Shown here piece after piece: positions 16,450 to 25,216 of a stretch of DNA of 64,000 bases. The position numbers and the translations under genes were made by a program. The notes beneath the pieces are model-generated. The model ran no database searches, was not told where the DNA came from, and saw nothing but the letters and a program-made list of their open reading frames with translations. The stretch's first letter is position 1. Each line of letters begins with the position of its first letter. Source of the stretch: JACQGZ01 sp036004665 (GTDB lineage: Bacteria > Sysuimicrobiota > Sysuimicrobiia > Sysuimicrobiales > Humicultoraceae); contig DASYRG010000048.1 in assembly GCA_036004665.1 (NCBI GenBank), forward strand, positions 1-64,000, written 5' to 3'.

Positions 16450-16550
16450 CCTGTCGGCAACCCGGCTGACCGACGCGGCGTCCGATCCCGGACGCTCGCG
16501 GACGGTCCCGCGGCTTTGCGTCCCCACCTCGCGGTGGGTTTGCCGTTATC
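16450..16550 (-). ncRNA. Cyclic-di-GMP-I (GEMM) riboswitch 2
   Basis: A close match to the GEMM consensus. The minus strand reads CGGCAAACC, hairpin CCACC-GCGA-GGTGG with a GNRA loop, GGGACGCAAAGCCGCGGGAC, a long second hairpin capped by GCGTCCG-GGAT-CGGACGC, then GGTCAGCCGGGTTGCCG. CGGCA at 16541-16545 pairs with TGCCG at 16455-16459 to close P1. This class senses cyclic di-GMP. The next gene on the strand is the lipoprotein binding protein at 15222, and the upstream lytic transglycosylase gene ends 20 bp before it. Confidence 0.92.
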
Positions 16551-16570
16551 GCAGGTTCCTACTTGTTCCC

Positions 16571-17584
16571 TTAGTGCCCTTGCCCAGGCCTCCCGGACGC
16601 TAGACCTTCCCGAGACACCGGTCCCGGGAGGCCGGCAGCTGCGCCGCCGGCAGGATAGAGATCGCGCATCCTCAGGTACAGCTTCCCGACGCTGCGCACG
16701 TACAGCTGCGTCTCGGTGTACGGCGGAATGCCACGGTAGCGTACCACCGCGCCCTTGCCCGCGTTGTAGGCGGCCAGGGCCAGGTTCAGATTCCAATCGA
16801 AGTGATCCAGGTTCCCGCGCATCACCCGCACCGTACCGTAGATGTTCTGGATCGGATCGTAGGCCTGCACGCCCAGGGAGGCGGCGGTGGCGGGCATCAA
16901 TTGCCCGAGTCCCATCGCCCCTTTGTGGGAGCGCGCGGTCGGACTGAATCCCGACTCCACCGCGATCAGCGAAGCAATCAGCCGCGGGTCGATGTTGTAC
17001 TGGCGGCCGAAGCCGAGAATGGCCTCAGCGATCCCCCGCGCCTCGGCGGAGGAGAGGCGCGGGTTGAAGGAGCGGGCGACCTGCTCATAGGTGGCCGGAT
17101 CGAGCGAGGCCAGGACTGTCGGCGCCCGCGGGCCGGGCGCCGTACGAGCCGGTGCCGCGAGCGATCGCAGGCCCATCTGAGCGAGCTCGGCCACCGGGCG
17201 CGCCGGCCGGAGCAGCAGCACATGCTGCAGCGCCTGGCGCGCCCGGGCGCTGTCGCCGACCTGAGCCAGCGCATGTCCCCACCACAGCCAGCTCTGAGGG
17301 TCACGCGGACGCATCGCCGTCACGCTCTGCAGCATGACCGCCGCATCAGCATAGCGGCGCTGCGCGTAGAGGGTCACGCCGAGCCAGTGGCGTGCCTGGG
17401 AGGAGCGTGGCTGGACGCGCACCGCCTGGCGGAAGGCTGTCTCCGCCGCCGCCAGCCGTCCGCGGCGGTAGAGCGCGATCCCGGTCTCCACCGCGCTAGC
17501 ACGGGCGTCGACGGGAAGGGCGATGCCCAGGATGACCGCGGCGGCCAGGGCGAGCACGGAGACTGCGCCGAGCCGGCGGGTCAC
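16571..17584 (-). CDS. Secreted lytic transglycosylase (Slt/MltE family) with TPR repeats
   Basis: A 337-residue periplasmic murein lyase. A signal peptide (GAVSVLALAAAVILGIALPV) is followed by TPR-like repeats (residues about 30-140) and a C-terminal SLT domain: IASLIAVESGFSPTARS with catalytic Glu210, GAMGLGQLMPATA and NLNLALAAYNAGKGAVVRY. It cuts glycan strands without hydrolysis; such enzymes open the wall for pili and other envelope machines. The GTG start overlaps the stop of the roadblock gene (GTGA), so it is coupled to the HD-GYP/roadblock unit. The TPR part could dock it to a pilus or secretion complex. Confidence 0.92.
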   Translation of the reverse strand: MTRRLGAVSVLALAAAVILGIALPVDARASAVETGIALYRRGRLAAAETAFRQAVRVQPRSSQARHWLGVTLYAQRRYADAAVMLQSVTAMRPRDPQSWLWWGHALAQVGDSARARQALQHVLLLRPARPVAELAQMGLRSLAAPARTAPGPRAPTVLASLDPATYEQVARSFNPRLSSAEARGIAEAILGFGRQYNIDPRLIASLIAVESGFSPTARSHKGAMGLGQLMPATAASLGVQAYDPIQNIYGTVRVMRGNLDHFDWNLNLALAAYNAGKGAVVRYRGIPPYTETQLYVRSVGKLYLRMRDLYPAGGAAAGLPGPVSREGLASGRPGQGH

Positions 17585-18042
17585 GGCAGCAGCTCCACCA
17601 GTTCGCTGCGGCGCTTCTTGATCGCCAGGCGCGCGCGCGCCACGTTCCCGCCCGCGCGCAGCACCACGACCAGGAAGTGCTCGCCAGTCAGGGCGACCAC
17701 GAGGAGGGAGAGCCGTTCCGTGGAGAGCGAGACGAAGTCGATCTCGCCCCCTTCCAGTTTCCGTGCGCAGAAGGCGCCGATCTTCATCAGGGTGGCGAGG
17801 TCGGGACCGATGCGCGTGAGATCGGGCTCGAGGTCTTTGACGACTGCCTGGACCATCCCCCCGTCCATGGACCCGACGGCCGTCGCCTGGGCGTCGTCGG
17901 GCGTGAGTTCCTGCAGGATCGTCCGGAGCGACATCGGTCCTCGCCCAGCATCGGGCGCCTCAGGTGGTCGAGAGGATTTCGACGCGACGCCGGACCCCCC
18001 TTCCCCTGCGCCGCCGCTCGCCGGGGCGCCGGGAGGAGTCAT
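17581..18042 (-). CDS. Roadblock/LC7-domain protein, second copy
   Basis: A roadblock/LC7 protein of about 153 residues. The core is VGSMDGGMVQAVVKDLEPDL, ARKLEGGEIDFVSLSTERLS and LLVVALTGEHFLVVVLRAGG, ending in a basic helix ARARLAIKKRRSELVELL. The ATG at 18042 overlaps the HD-GYP stop (ATGA). A second in-frame ATG at 17934 (MSLRTILQEL) has CGAGGACCG just ahead, and the 36 residues before it are Pro/Gly/Ser-rich, so the shorter form may be the main product. Family members pair with Ras-like GTPases. Coupling to an HD-GYP protein suggests a link between cyclic di-GMP turnover and cell polarity. Confidence 0.8.
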   Translation of the reverse strand: MTPPGAPASGGAGEGGSGVASKSSRPPEAPDAGRGPMSLRTILQELTPDDAQATAVGSMDGGMVQAVVKDLEPDLTRIGPDLATLMKIGAFCARKLEGGEIDFVSLSTERLSLLVVALTGEHFLVVVLRAGGNVARARLAIKKRRSELVELLP

Positions 18043-19742
18043 GAACGTTCCCGCCACATCCGCAGCTGGATGTCAAAGGGCGGCTTCGTCGCGAGCACGC
18101 GGAGGAAGGTCTCCACGACCTCCGGGTCGAGCACACGCCCAGCCATCTGACGCAGTTCGTCGGTCGCCTGGGGCAGCGGTTTGCGCCGCCGGTAGGGACG
18201 GTCGGAGGTGATGGCGTCGAAGGCGTCGGCGACGCGGATGATCCGTGCGCCGATGGGAATCGCGTCTCCGGCCAGCCCGTCCGGGTAGCCGCTGCCGTCA
18301 TAGGACTCCTGGTGGCTGAGCACGAGTTCGGCCAGGGGCCGGAACGGTCGCATCTCGGCCAGGATGGCGGCCCCGCGCTCAGCGTGCTGATTCACCACGG
18401 CGCGCTCTTCCGGGGTCAGCGGACCCATCTTGCGCAGGATGTCTTCCGGCGTGGCGATCTTGCCGATGTCGTGCAGCAGTCCGGCCAGGCGGATGTGTTC
18501 TACCTCCTGCGCGGAGAGTCCCAGCTCCGTGGCAATGGCGACCGCCGCGCTGGCCACGCGCTGGCTGTGGCCGCGGGTGTACGGATCCTTGGCCTCCAGC
18601 GCGGCAACCAGCGTCCGCACTGCGGAGTAGAGGAGCTCGCGCAATTGCTCCTGGACCTGGCCGTCGTGCAGGATGATGGCGCTCTCGTCGGCCACCAGAG
18701 TCAGACTCGCCAGATCGTCGGGGCGGAACCGTCCGCCGTTGCGGCGCCCAACCAGCGTGAATCCGATAACCTGGCTCTGGATGCGCAGGGGCACCGCGGC
18801 GGCCGCGCGGATGCCCGCGCCGTTGAAGACCGCCGTCCACAATGGGTCCGCCCCGGCGTCCTCCGTCGTCAGCGGGGCGCCCTCGGTGAGCACCCGTTTG
18901 GCCAGCCCCTCTTCGGGAGGGAACCGCCGCGCCTCCCACTCCTCCTGTTCCAGATGGCGCACGCCGCGTACGATGGGAGCGCCCTCTTCGTCCAGCAGCG
19001 CCGCGGCGGCAACGTCGGCTTCCGTCAGGTCCACGACGAGATCGAGGAAGCCCTCCACCCGGGCCCGCAGCTGCAGCGGGGCCATGGCCGCCACCGCCGT
19101 TTGCGCCCGCTGCATCCGCCGCAGTTGCTCCTGGGCGGTATGCGCCCGGCGCAGCTGGTCGTTGAGCCGGCGCCGGCGCGTCCACTGCGCGGCCCCGGCC
19201 ACCGCCCCGAAGAGCGGCAGGATGAGGGCTCCGTAGACGACCGCGGTCGGCACCACGCTGGGACCGGCGACGATGGCGAAGACGGCGGCGGCGAGGACGC
19301 CCGCGACCGTCCCGTGCCAGATTCCCACTCCCACCGTCGACCAGGCCAGCACCAGCGGGAAATAGAAGTAGAAGACGCTGGTCTCGGGGGAGGTCGACCG
19401 CACCAACAGGCTCACCAGGATGAGGTCGAAGGGCAAGAGGACCTCGTCCGGAGAGCTCCCCAGAATCGTGACTCGCGGCGCAACGGCCAGGATCACCCCG
19501 GTCAAGGCCAGGCCGGCCAGGGCCATGGCGGAGATCGCCGGCGCCACACCGACCCGCAGCGGCGTCGGGTCGAGCGAGGCGGCGGGATCGCGGAGGATGA
19601 AGAACGCCCCCGCCGCAACCGCCGCAAAGCGCAGCAGGAGCGGCGCCCATTCGACGTTCTGCGCTGATAGTGCGACGCGGAGTTTCACGACAGGCTCGCC
19701 CGGAAGGTCAAAACGCGTCGACGAAATCGTACATCTGAGCAT
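18039..19742 (-). CDS. Membrane GAF/HD-GYP protein, probable cyclic-di-GMP phosphodiesterase
   Basis: A 567-residue protein with an N-terminal membrane block of about six helices (residues 30-185), a short coiled coil (LNDQLRRAHTAQEQLRRMQR), a GAF domain (about 215-355) and an HD-GYP domain (about 365-555). HD-GYP motifs are HSQRVASAAVAIA, LAGLLHDIGK, LSHQESYDGSGYPDGL and ADAFDAITSDRPYR. The usual HHE is HQE here, a variant that keeps the first metal-binding His. The family hydrolyses cyclic di-GMP. It leads an operon with a roadblock protein and a lytic transglycosylase, just upstream of two cyclic-di-GMP riboswitches. The start may be ATG 19742 or GTG 19688; neither has a clear leader. Confidence 0.9.
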   Translation of the reverse strand: MLRCTISSTRFDLPGEPVVKLRVALSAQNVEWAPLLLRFAAVAAGAFFILRDPAASLDPTPLRVGVAPAISAMALAGLALTGVILAVAPRVTILGSSPDEVLLPFDLILVSLLVRSTSPETSVFYFYFPLVLAWSTVGVGIWHGTVAGVLAAAVFAIVAGPSVVPTAVVYGALILPLFGAVAGAAQWTRRRRLNDQLRRAHTAQEQLRRMQRAQTAVAAMAPLQLRARVEGFLDLVVDLTEADVAAAALLDEEGAPIVRGVRHLEQEEWEARRFPPEEGLAKRVLTEGAPLTTEDAGADPLWTAVFNGAGIRAAAAVPLRIQSQVIGFTLVGRRNGGRFRPDDLASLTLVADESAIILHDGQVQEQLRELLYSAVRTLVAALEAKDPYTRGHSQRVASAAVAIATELGLSAQEVEHIRLAGLLHDIGKIATPEDILRKMGPLTPEERAVVNQHAERGAAILAEMRPFRPLAELVLSHQESYDGSGYPDGLAGDAIPIGARIIRVADAFDAITSDRPYRRRKPLPQATDELRQMAGRVLDPEVVETFLRVLATKPPFDIQLRMWRERS

Positions 19743-19803
19743 ATATGCCCGCGCCTCTCGGCCAACAGACCCGCGGGTGCCGTGGCCCCCCTCTCCCCCG
19801 CGA

Positions 19804-20319
19804 CTAGGCCGGGCGTGAGGGCAACCGGAGGAGGCGCCAGAGCAGCCGTTCGATCGTTCGGTTGATCAGCCGCGTCGTAGGAAACTCGCGCCGTCCCATC
19901 GGGCGCACCAGAATGGTGAAGAGGCCGAGGCGGTTCCCCGCCAGGATGTCGGTAAGCAGCTGATCCCCCACGATGGCGGTCTCACCCGGCATCAGCGCCA
20001 TCATCGCCAGCGCGCGGCGCAGTCCGGAGGTGGAAGGCTTCATCAACCCCGAGGCGACGGGAAGCTCGAGGCCTTCGGCCAGAGCGCGGGTCCGGCGGGT
20101 CCGGTTGTTGGTTACGAGCACCACACGCAGCCCCGCCGCCCTCGCGGCACCGACCCATCGCCGCGCCTCCTCGGTGGGAGCGGCGCTCCCGTAGGCGACG
20201 AGGGTGTTGTCCAGGTCGACCACCAGTCCGCGGATGCCCTGGGCCGCCAGGGCGGCCGGCTCGAGATCGGCCAATGTGGAGGCGACGCGGCGCGGGCGGA
20301 AGAGTTCCAGCATCCTCAC
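19804..20319 (-). CDS. yqeG: YqeG family HAD IIIA-type phosphatase
   Basis: A 171-residue HAD-superfamily phosphatase. Motif I is VVDLDNTLV, motif II VLVTNN, motif III Lys in SGLMKPSTSG and motif IV VGDQLLTDILAGNRLG. The opening LFRPRRVASTLADLEPAALA and length match YqeG, a Firmicutes-type protein whose relatives include phosphatidylglycerophosphatases; the exact substrate is not evident. The GTG at 20319 overlaps the mltG stop (GTGA); an ATG two codons later is also possible. It closes the DUF1292-mltG-yqeG unit. Confidence 0.9.
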   Translation of the reverse strand: MRMLELFRPRRVASTLADLEPAALAAQGIRGLVVDLDNTLVAYGSAAPTEEARRWVGAARAAGLRVVLVTNNRTRRTRALAEGLELPVASGLMKPSTSGLRRALAMMALMPGETAIVGDQLLTDILAGNRLGLFTILVRPMGRREFPTTRLINRTIERLLWRLLRLPSRPA

Positions 20320-21299
20320 GGTCGGAACCGCCGCATCGCGCGCTGGTGCTCTTCAAACGTACGGCTGAATTCGTGGCTGCCGTCCGGGCGCAGGACGTAG
20401 AACACATACGGCACCCTGGCCGGGCGCAGCGCCGCGGCGATGGCGGCCAGGCCCGGATTGCAGATCGGGCCGAGTGGGAGCCCGGGGCGGCGGTACGTGT
20501 TATAGGGAGAGTCCACCTGCAGATCCGCCGTGGTCAGAGGGCCGGAGGTGCGGCCCAGCGCATAGAGGACCGTGGCGTCGATCTCCAGCGGCCAGCCTCT
20601 CTTCAAGCGATTGGTGATCACTCCCGCAATGACCGGGCGCTCCGCGGGGAGGCGCGCTTCGCGCTCGATCATCGACGCGATGATCACCGCCTCATGGAGC
20701 GTGATCGTGGCATCCTGGGGCAGAGAACCGGGGACGACCCGTTCTTCAAACCGCGCCAGGAACCGCGCGAGGATATCCCCCGGAGGCAAGCCGCGCGGCA
20801 GCAAGTACGTGTCGGGGAAGAGGTAGCCTTCCAGGTCGACCCGCCCGCCCAACCAGGCGTGCGGGAACCGTCCGCCCTCTCGCCGGGCCGTCCGCTCGAA
20901 GGCCGCGCGATCGGCGAGGGTCCGGCCGGCCAGAGCGCGCGCAATCTGTGCGGTCGTGTACCCTTCCGGAATGGTGACCCGGTGCAGCAGGACCTGGCCG
21001 CGTGTCAGTCGGTCAAGAATCTCCAGCGTGGACATCGCCGGCGAGAGCGCGTACTCACCCGACTGCAGGCGGGCGCTGACGCCGCGCAGTCTCGCCGCCA
21101 CGATGAACGCCGCCGGCGAGCGAATGAGGCCGGACGCGCCCAAACGCTCCCCGATCGCCGTCACCGAGGCTCCACGGGGGATCACCACGATCTGGGAGGC
21201 GGCCGCCCCGTCGACGGGGCGCAGCTGCACCCCGAAGACGGCGAAGGCCCCGGCCAACGCCAGGGCCCCCGCGAGAAGCAGGAGGAGAAGCCGCCGCAC
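20316..21299 (-). CDS. mltG: Endolytic murein transglycosylase MltG
   Basis: A single-pass membrane enzyme of 327 residues that cleaves nascent glycan strands and ends their elongation. An N-terminal anchor (LLLLLLAGALALAGAFAVFG) is followed by a LysM-like part (GASVTAIGERLGASGLIRSP) and the YceG domain: FPDTYLLPRG, the catalytic Glu in IIASMIEREARLP, VITNRLKRGWPLEIDATV and SPYNTYRRPGLPLGPICNPG. The GTG start lies 9 bp after the DUF1292 gene. The neighbourhood ruvX-DUF1292-mltG is a standard Firmicutes arrangement, which supports the call. Confidence 0.95.
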   Translation of the reverse strand: MRRLLLLLLAGALALAGAFAVFGVQLRPVDGAAASQIVVIPRGASVTAIGERLGASGLIRSPAAFIVAARLRGVSARLQSGEYALSPAMSTLEILDRLTRGQVLLHRVTIPEGYTTAQIARALAGRTLADRAAFERTARREGGRFPHAWLGGRVDLEGYLFPDTYLLPRGLPPGDILARFLARFEERVVPGSLPQDATITLHEAVIIASMIEREARLPAERPVIAGVITNRLKRGWPLEIDATVLYALGRTSGPLTTADLQVDSPYNTYRRPGLPLGPICNPGLAAIAAALRPARVPYVFYVLRPDGSHEFSRTFEEHQRAMRRFRP

Positions 21300-21308
21300 T
21301 CTCAGACG

Positions 21309-21635
21309 CTACTCCTCGTCATCGTCGCCGTCCTCATCTTCGTCCTCGGTCTCCTCCTCGTCGCCGTCCCCCTCTTCGTCATCGGCGCCGTCGTCCTCAT
21401 CCTCCTCGTCCATCTCCTCCAGCGCGGCCGTGACGCGCTCGAACTCCTCCTCATCGTCGACCGAGGAGAGCGTTTCGTCGTCTTCCATCCGGAAGATCAC
21501 AGCGTCCGACTCCTCCCCCGCCGGCTGGAGAATGGCATAGCGCTGCTGGGCCACCTCAATGACGTCCACGAGCTTGAACTCATGCTCCTGCCCCTGATCG
21601 TCCACAAGGCTGATCGTCTCGCGATGTCTGGTCAC
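21309..21635 (-). CDS. DUF1292 (YrzB-like) acidic protein
   Basis: A 108-residue protein. Its first 60 residues are the DUF1292 domain (ETISLVDDQGQEHEFKLVDV, RYAILQP, AVIFRMEDDE), and its last 45 are almost wholly Asp and Glu. The acidic tail is longer than in typical YrzB proteins. The GTG at 21635 has GGAGG six bases ahead. Function is unknown. Its place between ruvX and mltG matches many Firmicutes genomes. The repetitive GAG/GAC run gives strong skew and open frames on the opposite strand that are not genes. Confidence 0.85.
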   Translation of the reverse strand: MTRHRETISLVDDQGQEHEFKLVDVIEVAQQRYAILQPAGEESDAVIFRMEDDETLSSVDDEEEFERVTAALEEMDEEDEDDGADDEEGDGDEEETEDEDEDGDDDEE

Positions 21636-21809
21636 GCGTCACCTCCGCTTACATTACCGGCAGGTTCGCAGGAGCGAACCATGCCCGCCCACCCCAACTG
21701 ACCGACCACCCCACCGGCGGGTCAGCCCACGGCTCGAAGCGTTCGGACTGCGGTGGGCCGCCGTGCAGTGTAGCATTCCCTCTCACGGACTCACAAGGAA
21801 CGGACCGGT
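21636..21809. other. Short intergenic region with a small hairpin
   Basis: Between ruvX and the DUF1292 gene. It contains a 7-bp hairpin GGTTCGC-AGGA-GCGAACC at 21663-21680 and no U-tract. Nothing else stands out; it may hold the promoter of the DUF1292-mltG-yqeG unit. Confidence 0.3.
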
Positions 21810-22229
21810 TTACCCCACCCGCCTCCGGTCAAGGTCGGCCTGCAGTATGAGCGCCGCCGCGACGGCGTCGCGAACCTTGCGGCGGCGTTCCCGCCGCAGA
21901 CCCCCCTCGATCAGCGCACGCTCTGCCGCGACGGTGCTCAGTCGCTCATCCGCGGTCACGATTTCCACGTGGACCGCTCTGCGCAGTTGCTCGATGAACC
22001 GGTCCACCCGCCTGGCCTGGGTGCCGGACCGCCCCGCCAGGGTCAAAGGATAGCCGACGACGACGCGGTCGACGTCGTGGGCGGCGACGATCCCGGCGAT
22101 CTGCGCGAGATCTGCCTGAAGGCCGCGGCGCTCGATCACAGAGAGAGGCTGCGCGATCACACCGGCTGGGTCGCTGAGGGCCACGCCGATGCGCCGCTCT
22201 CCCACATCAAGAGCGAGAGTCCTGGTCAC
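21810..22229 (-). CDS. ruvX: Holliday junction resolvase-like nuclease RuvX (YqgF)
   Basis: A 139-residue RNase H-fold protein implicated in 16S rRNA 5'-end maturation and proposed as a Holliday junction resolvase. Motifs: LALDVGERRIGVALSDPAG with the first catalytic Asp, DRVVVGYPLTLAGRSGTQA, VEIVTADERLSTVAAE and a C-terminal DAVAAALILQADLD with the last Asp. The likely start is the GTG at 22229, which overlaps the 3' end of alaS by 23 bases; longer in-frame sequence upstream is an alaS shadow. Glu replaces the common Thr or Lys in the DVG(T/K)KR motif. Confidence 0.92.
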   Translation of the reverse strand: MTRTLALDVGERRIGVALSDPAGVIAQPLSVIERRGLQADLAQIAGIVAAHDVDRVVVGYPLTLAGRSGTQARRVDRFIEQLRRAVHVEIVTADERLSTVAAERALIEGGLRRERRRKVRDAVAAALILQADLDRRRVG

Positions 22230-24888
22230 CCTTCTTGTCAGAAAGACTCTCCCAGATGAACGATTCCGTTTCCTCCACTGCGCGAGGCAGCCGAGTAGGA
22301 TCCCGGCCTCCTGCCTGACCCAAGTAGGCATTGCCTCCACCGCTTCCTCCCAGCACAGTTCCCGAATGCTGCGCAATTGCGGCTGCGTCTGCACCAAACT
22401 CGGCGGCAGCTGGTGCCACCATGGCGACAAAGCTGGTCTTACCGTTGGATTCGCTGGCCAGGGCCACAACGGACGAAGGGGCGGCTTCCCGGAGCTGATC
22501 ACCAAGCCTTCTCAGTCCTTCAGCATTCAGACCTTCCACTTGGCGAATGATCACCTTAATCCCACTTGGCGTCACAGGTGCTTCGCGTGCAATCTGCTGA
22601 ATCTCATCTCGACTGTAATAACGAACGGTGGCCTGGTCTCGCTCAAGTTGCTTGTTGCGATCTAGTAGCTTCCGCACCGCGGGAACGACATCAGCTTGTG
22701 CAACACGGAGAGTATTGGCGATTTCCCTGAGCGCCGTCTCCTGGGCGCGCAAATATTCCGCCGCACCACGACCCGTTACCGCTTCGATCCTTCGGATGCC
22801 AGCGGCGGCACTGCCTTCTGCGACGATCTTGAAGAACCCTATGTGCGCAGTGTTGGTCAGGTGGGTGCCGCCACACAGCTCACGACTATAGCCCACTACC
22901 TCGACCACCCGCACGCGGTCACCGTACTTCTCACCAAAGAGCGCCATGGCTCCGAGGCGGATCGCTTCCTCGTAGCTCAGCCACCGCGCCCGAACAGGCA
23001 ATGCCGCGAGTATCTGCTCGTTCACTCGAGTGTCCACAGCCTCCCGCTCACTCTCGGTGAGAGCCGAAAGGTGTGTGAAGTCGAACCTGAGCCTGTCCGG
23101 TGCTACGAGCGAGCCGGCTTGCCGCGCGTGTTCTCCGAGGACCTCATGTAGCGCACGGTGAAGAAGGTGGGTAGCAGTGTGATTCCGCATGATGTCCCAC
23201 CGTCGCGCACTGTCTATGTGTGCTCGAATGATGTCACCCACACTCACCCTTCCACGGGCAACCCGACCGATGTGCACAATGACTCCTTCCGGAGCCCGCT
23301 GAGTATCCAGAATCTCAACGTGACCTCGGCGGTGTTTGAACCAACCGGTGTCGCCAACTTGCCCCCCGCCCTCCGGATAGAAGGGGGTCCGGTCGAGAAC
23401 GATCTCAATCTCCTCCCCTTCTTGCGCCACATCTATGTGCTCATTCCTCCGGCCGATCCTGAGAACATGTGCGCGGGCAGAATGTTTCTTGTACCCGAGG
23501 AACTCGGTCGCCGAAAGGTCTCGTAACGCCGCTCGACTCTGCGCCTCATCCACTGCCACGCCGAACTTTGTGACTACTCTGGCCCTCTCCCTCTGAGCCT
23601 CCAATGCACGCGCAAAGCCTTGTTCGTCAACGGTGAGGTCGCGCTCGCGGGCGACGTCACGGGTCATCTCCAGTGGAAACCCAAAGGTGTCGTAGAGGCG
23701 GAAGGCCACCTCCCCCGGGATCACGCGGGCTTCGCCCGGCAGGGCGGCGATCGCCTCGTCGAGCCGAGTGAGCCCGCTGGCCAGCGTGGCGCCAAATCGC
23801 TCCTCCTCTGCCAGGACGGTGCGGCGGAGGAACTCGCGCCGCTGCGCCACCTCCGGATAGATCTCACCCATCAGGTCGGCCACCGTGTCGGTGACCTCGT
23901 GGAGGAAGGGTCGCTCCAGCCCGATCTGCCGGCCGAACCGCACCGCTCGCCGCATGATCATGCGTAGGACGTACCCGCGCCCTTCGTTCCCTGGCATGAC
24001 CCCGTCGGCGATCAGGAACGCGGCCGCCCGCGCATGGTCGGCGATCACCCGGTAGGGCACGATCGCCTCGGTCCGACTCCGCTCGTCGTGTCCCAGGAGC
24101 CGCTGGATCCGGTGCATGATGGGCGCGAAGAGGTCGGTGTCGTAGTCGGTGGGAACCTCCTGCAGGACGGAGACGATCCGCTCCAGGCCCATCCCGGTGT
24201 CGACGCCGGGCCGGGCCAGAGGGGTGCGCGTCCCGTCCGCCGCCTGATCGAACTGCATGAAGACGAGATTCCAGATCTCCAGCCAGCGGCCGCAGTCGTT
24301 GTCCAGCGCCACGCTGCAATCCGCGCGCCCGCAGGTATCCGCCTCCGGGCCCCAGTCGTAGTGGATCTCCGAGTTGGGCCCCACCGGTCCCACCGGCCCC
24401 ATCATCCAGAAGTTGGTTTTCTCTCCCATCCGGTAGATCCGCTCGGCGGGAACGCCTCGTTCCCGCCAGGCCTCGTAGGCCTCGTCGTCCTCCCTATAGA
24501 CCGTGAAGCGCAGACGCTCCGGGTCGATGCCGTAGGTGCCGGTGACCAGGTCCCAGGCATAGCGCACCGCCTCGCGCTTGAAGTAGGCGCCGAAGGCGAA
24601 ATTGCCGCACATCTGAAAAAAGGTGTGATGGCGCGGGCTGGGACCGACCGTCTCCAGATCATTGTGGTGGCCGGAGACGCGCATGCACTTCTGTACGGTG
24701 ACGGCGCGGTCGTAGGCCCGCGATGCGCGTCCGAGAAAGACGTCTTTGAACTGGACCATGCCCGCGTTGGTGAAGAGCAGCGTCGGATCGCCCGCCGGCA
24801 CCAGCGAGGAACTGGGCACGATCGCGTGTCCGCGCTGGGCGAAAAAGTCGAGAAATCCCTCGTAGGTCTGCCGCCACGTCATCGTCAT
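22207..24888 (-). CDS. alaS: Alanyl-tRNA synthetase
   Basis: A full-length AlaRS of about 893 residues that charges tRNA-Ala. Class II catalytic motifs come first (MTMTWRQTYEGFLDFFAQRG, FTNAGMVQFKDVFLG, MRVSGHHNDLETVGPSPRHH, GMGLERIVSVLQ), then the tRNA-recognition helices, the editing domain with metal ligands in HTATHLLHRAL and SRELCGGTHL, and a C-terminal oligomerisation/DHHA1 domain (FVAMVAPAAAEFGADAAAIA, GGSGGGNAYLGQAGG). ATG 24888 or 24882 starts the protein; the open frame further upstream lies in the T-box leader. Downstream ruvX overlaps it. Expression should rise when tRNA-Ala is uncharged. Confidence 0.97.
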   Translation of the reverse strand: MTMTWRQTYEGFLDFFAQRGHAIVPSSSLVPAGDPTLLFTNAGMVQFKDVFLGRASRAYDRAVTVQKCMRVSGHHNDLETVGPSPRHHTFFQMCGNFAFGAYFKREAVRYAWDLVTGTYGIDPERLRFTVYREDDEAYEAWRERGVPAERIYRMGEKTNFWMMGPVGPVGPNSEIHYDWGPEADTCGRADCSVALDNDCGRWLEIWNLVFMQFDQAADGTRTPLARPGVDTGMGLERIVSVLQEVPTDYDTDLFAPIMHRIQRLLGHDERSRTEAIVPYRVIADHARAAAFLIADGVMPGNEGRGYVLRMIMRRAVRFGRQIGLERPFLHEVTDTVADLMGEIYPEVAQRREFLRRTVLAEEERFGATLASGLTRLDEAIAALPGEARVIPGEVAFRLYDTFGFPLEMTRDVARERDLTVDEQGFARALEAQRERARVVTKFGVAVDEAQSRAALRDLSATEFLGYKKHSARAHVLRIGRRNEHIDVAQEGEEIEIVLDRTPFYPEGGGQVGDTGWFKHRRGHVEILDTQRAPEGVIVHIGRVARGRVSVGDIIRAHIDSARRWDIMRNHTATHLLHRALHEVLGEHARQAGSLVAPDRLRFDFTHLSALTESEREAVDTRVNEQILAALPVRARWLSYEEAIRLGAMALFGEKYGDRVRVVEVVGYSRELCGGTHLTNTAHIGFFKIVAEGSAAAGIRRIEAVTGRGAAEYLRAQETALREIANTLRVAQADVVPAVRKLLDRNKQLERDQATVRYYSRDEIQQIAREAPVTPSGIKVIIRQVEGLNAEGLRRLGDQLREAAPSSVVALASESNGKTSFVAMVAPAAAEFGADAAAIAQHSGTVLGGSGGGNAYLGQAGGRDPTRLPRAVEETESFIWESLSDKKGDQDSRS

Positions 24889-24929
24889 CCCGGGTCGCCT
24901 CTCCGGCAGCCCGCTGGACGGGCCGCCTG

Positions 24930-25216
24930 AAAACAGCTGCGCCTCTCCATCCCAGGGGGACGAGAGGCGCTCCCGCGGTACCACCCCGCTTCCGGACCGG
25001 CCAGTATGGCGGCGGCGATCCGGCGCTCCATCCGCGCTCACGGGCGGATCCCGGCGGACTTCGGATTGCTGCCTATCGTCCGCCGCTTGGGGGCGGCATC
25101 ACCTGCTCTGGCCGGAGGCTTGCACCACCGCCTCCTCTCTTGGGCCGTCCCAGATGTGAACCCCCGCATCGCCGCCCAGAGATCGCCGGCGATCTCCGGG
25201 CATTTCTGTCATGATC
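24930..25216 (-). ncRNA. T-box leader of alaS
   Basis: The T-box sequence GGGTGGTACCGCGG lies at 24973-24986 on the minus strand. It is followed by a terminator hairpin GCGCCTCTC/GAGAGGCGC (24939-24970) and AGCTGTTTTC. Roughly 230 bases upstream of the T-box give room for stem I with the specifier loop. A T-box binds uncharged tRNA and prevents termination; the target gene implies tRNA-Ala, but I could not fix the GCN specifier by eye. Confidence 0.9.

Noticed and set aside
23158..23526. A 122-codon plus-strand frame inside alaS with relatively low G+C
   Set aside because: It is antisense to the alaS editing region. The lower G+C of 22200-23600 is notable but the encoded AlaRS motifs run through it without a break.
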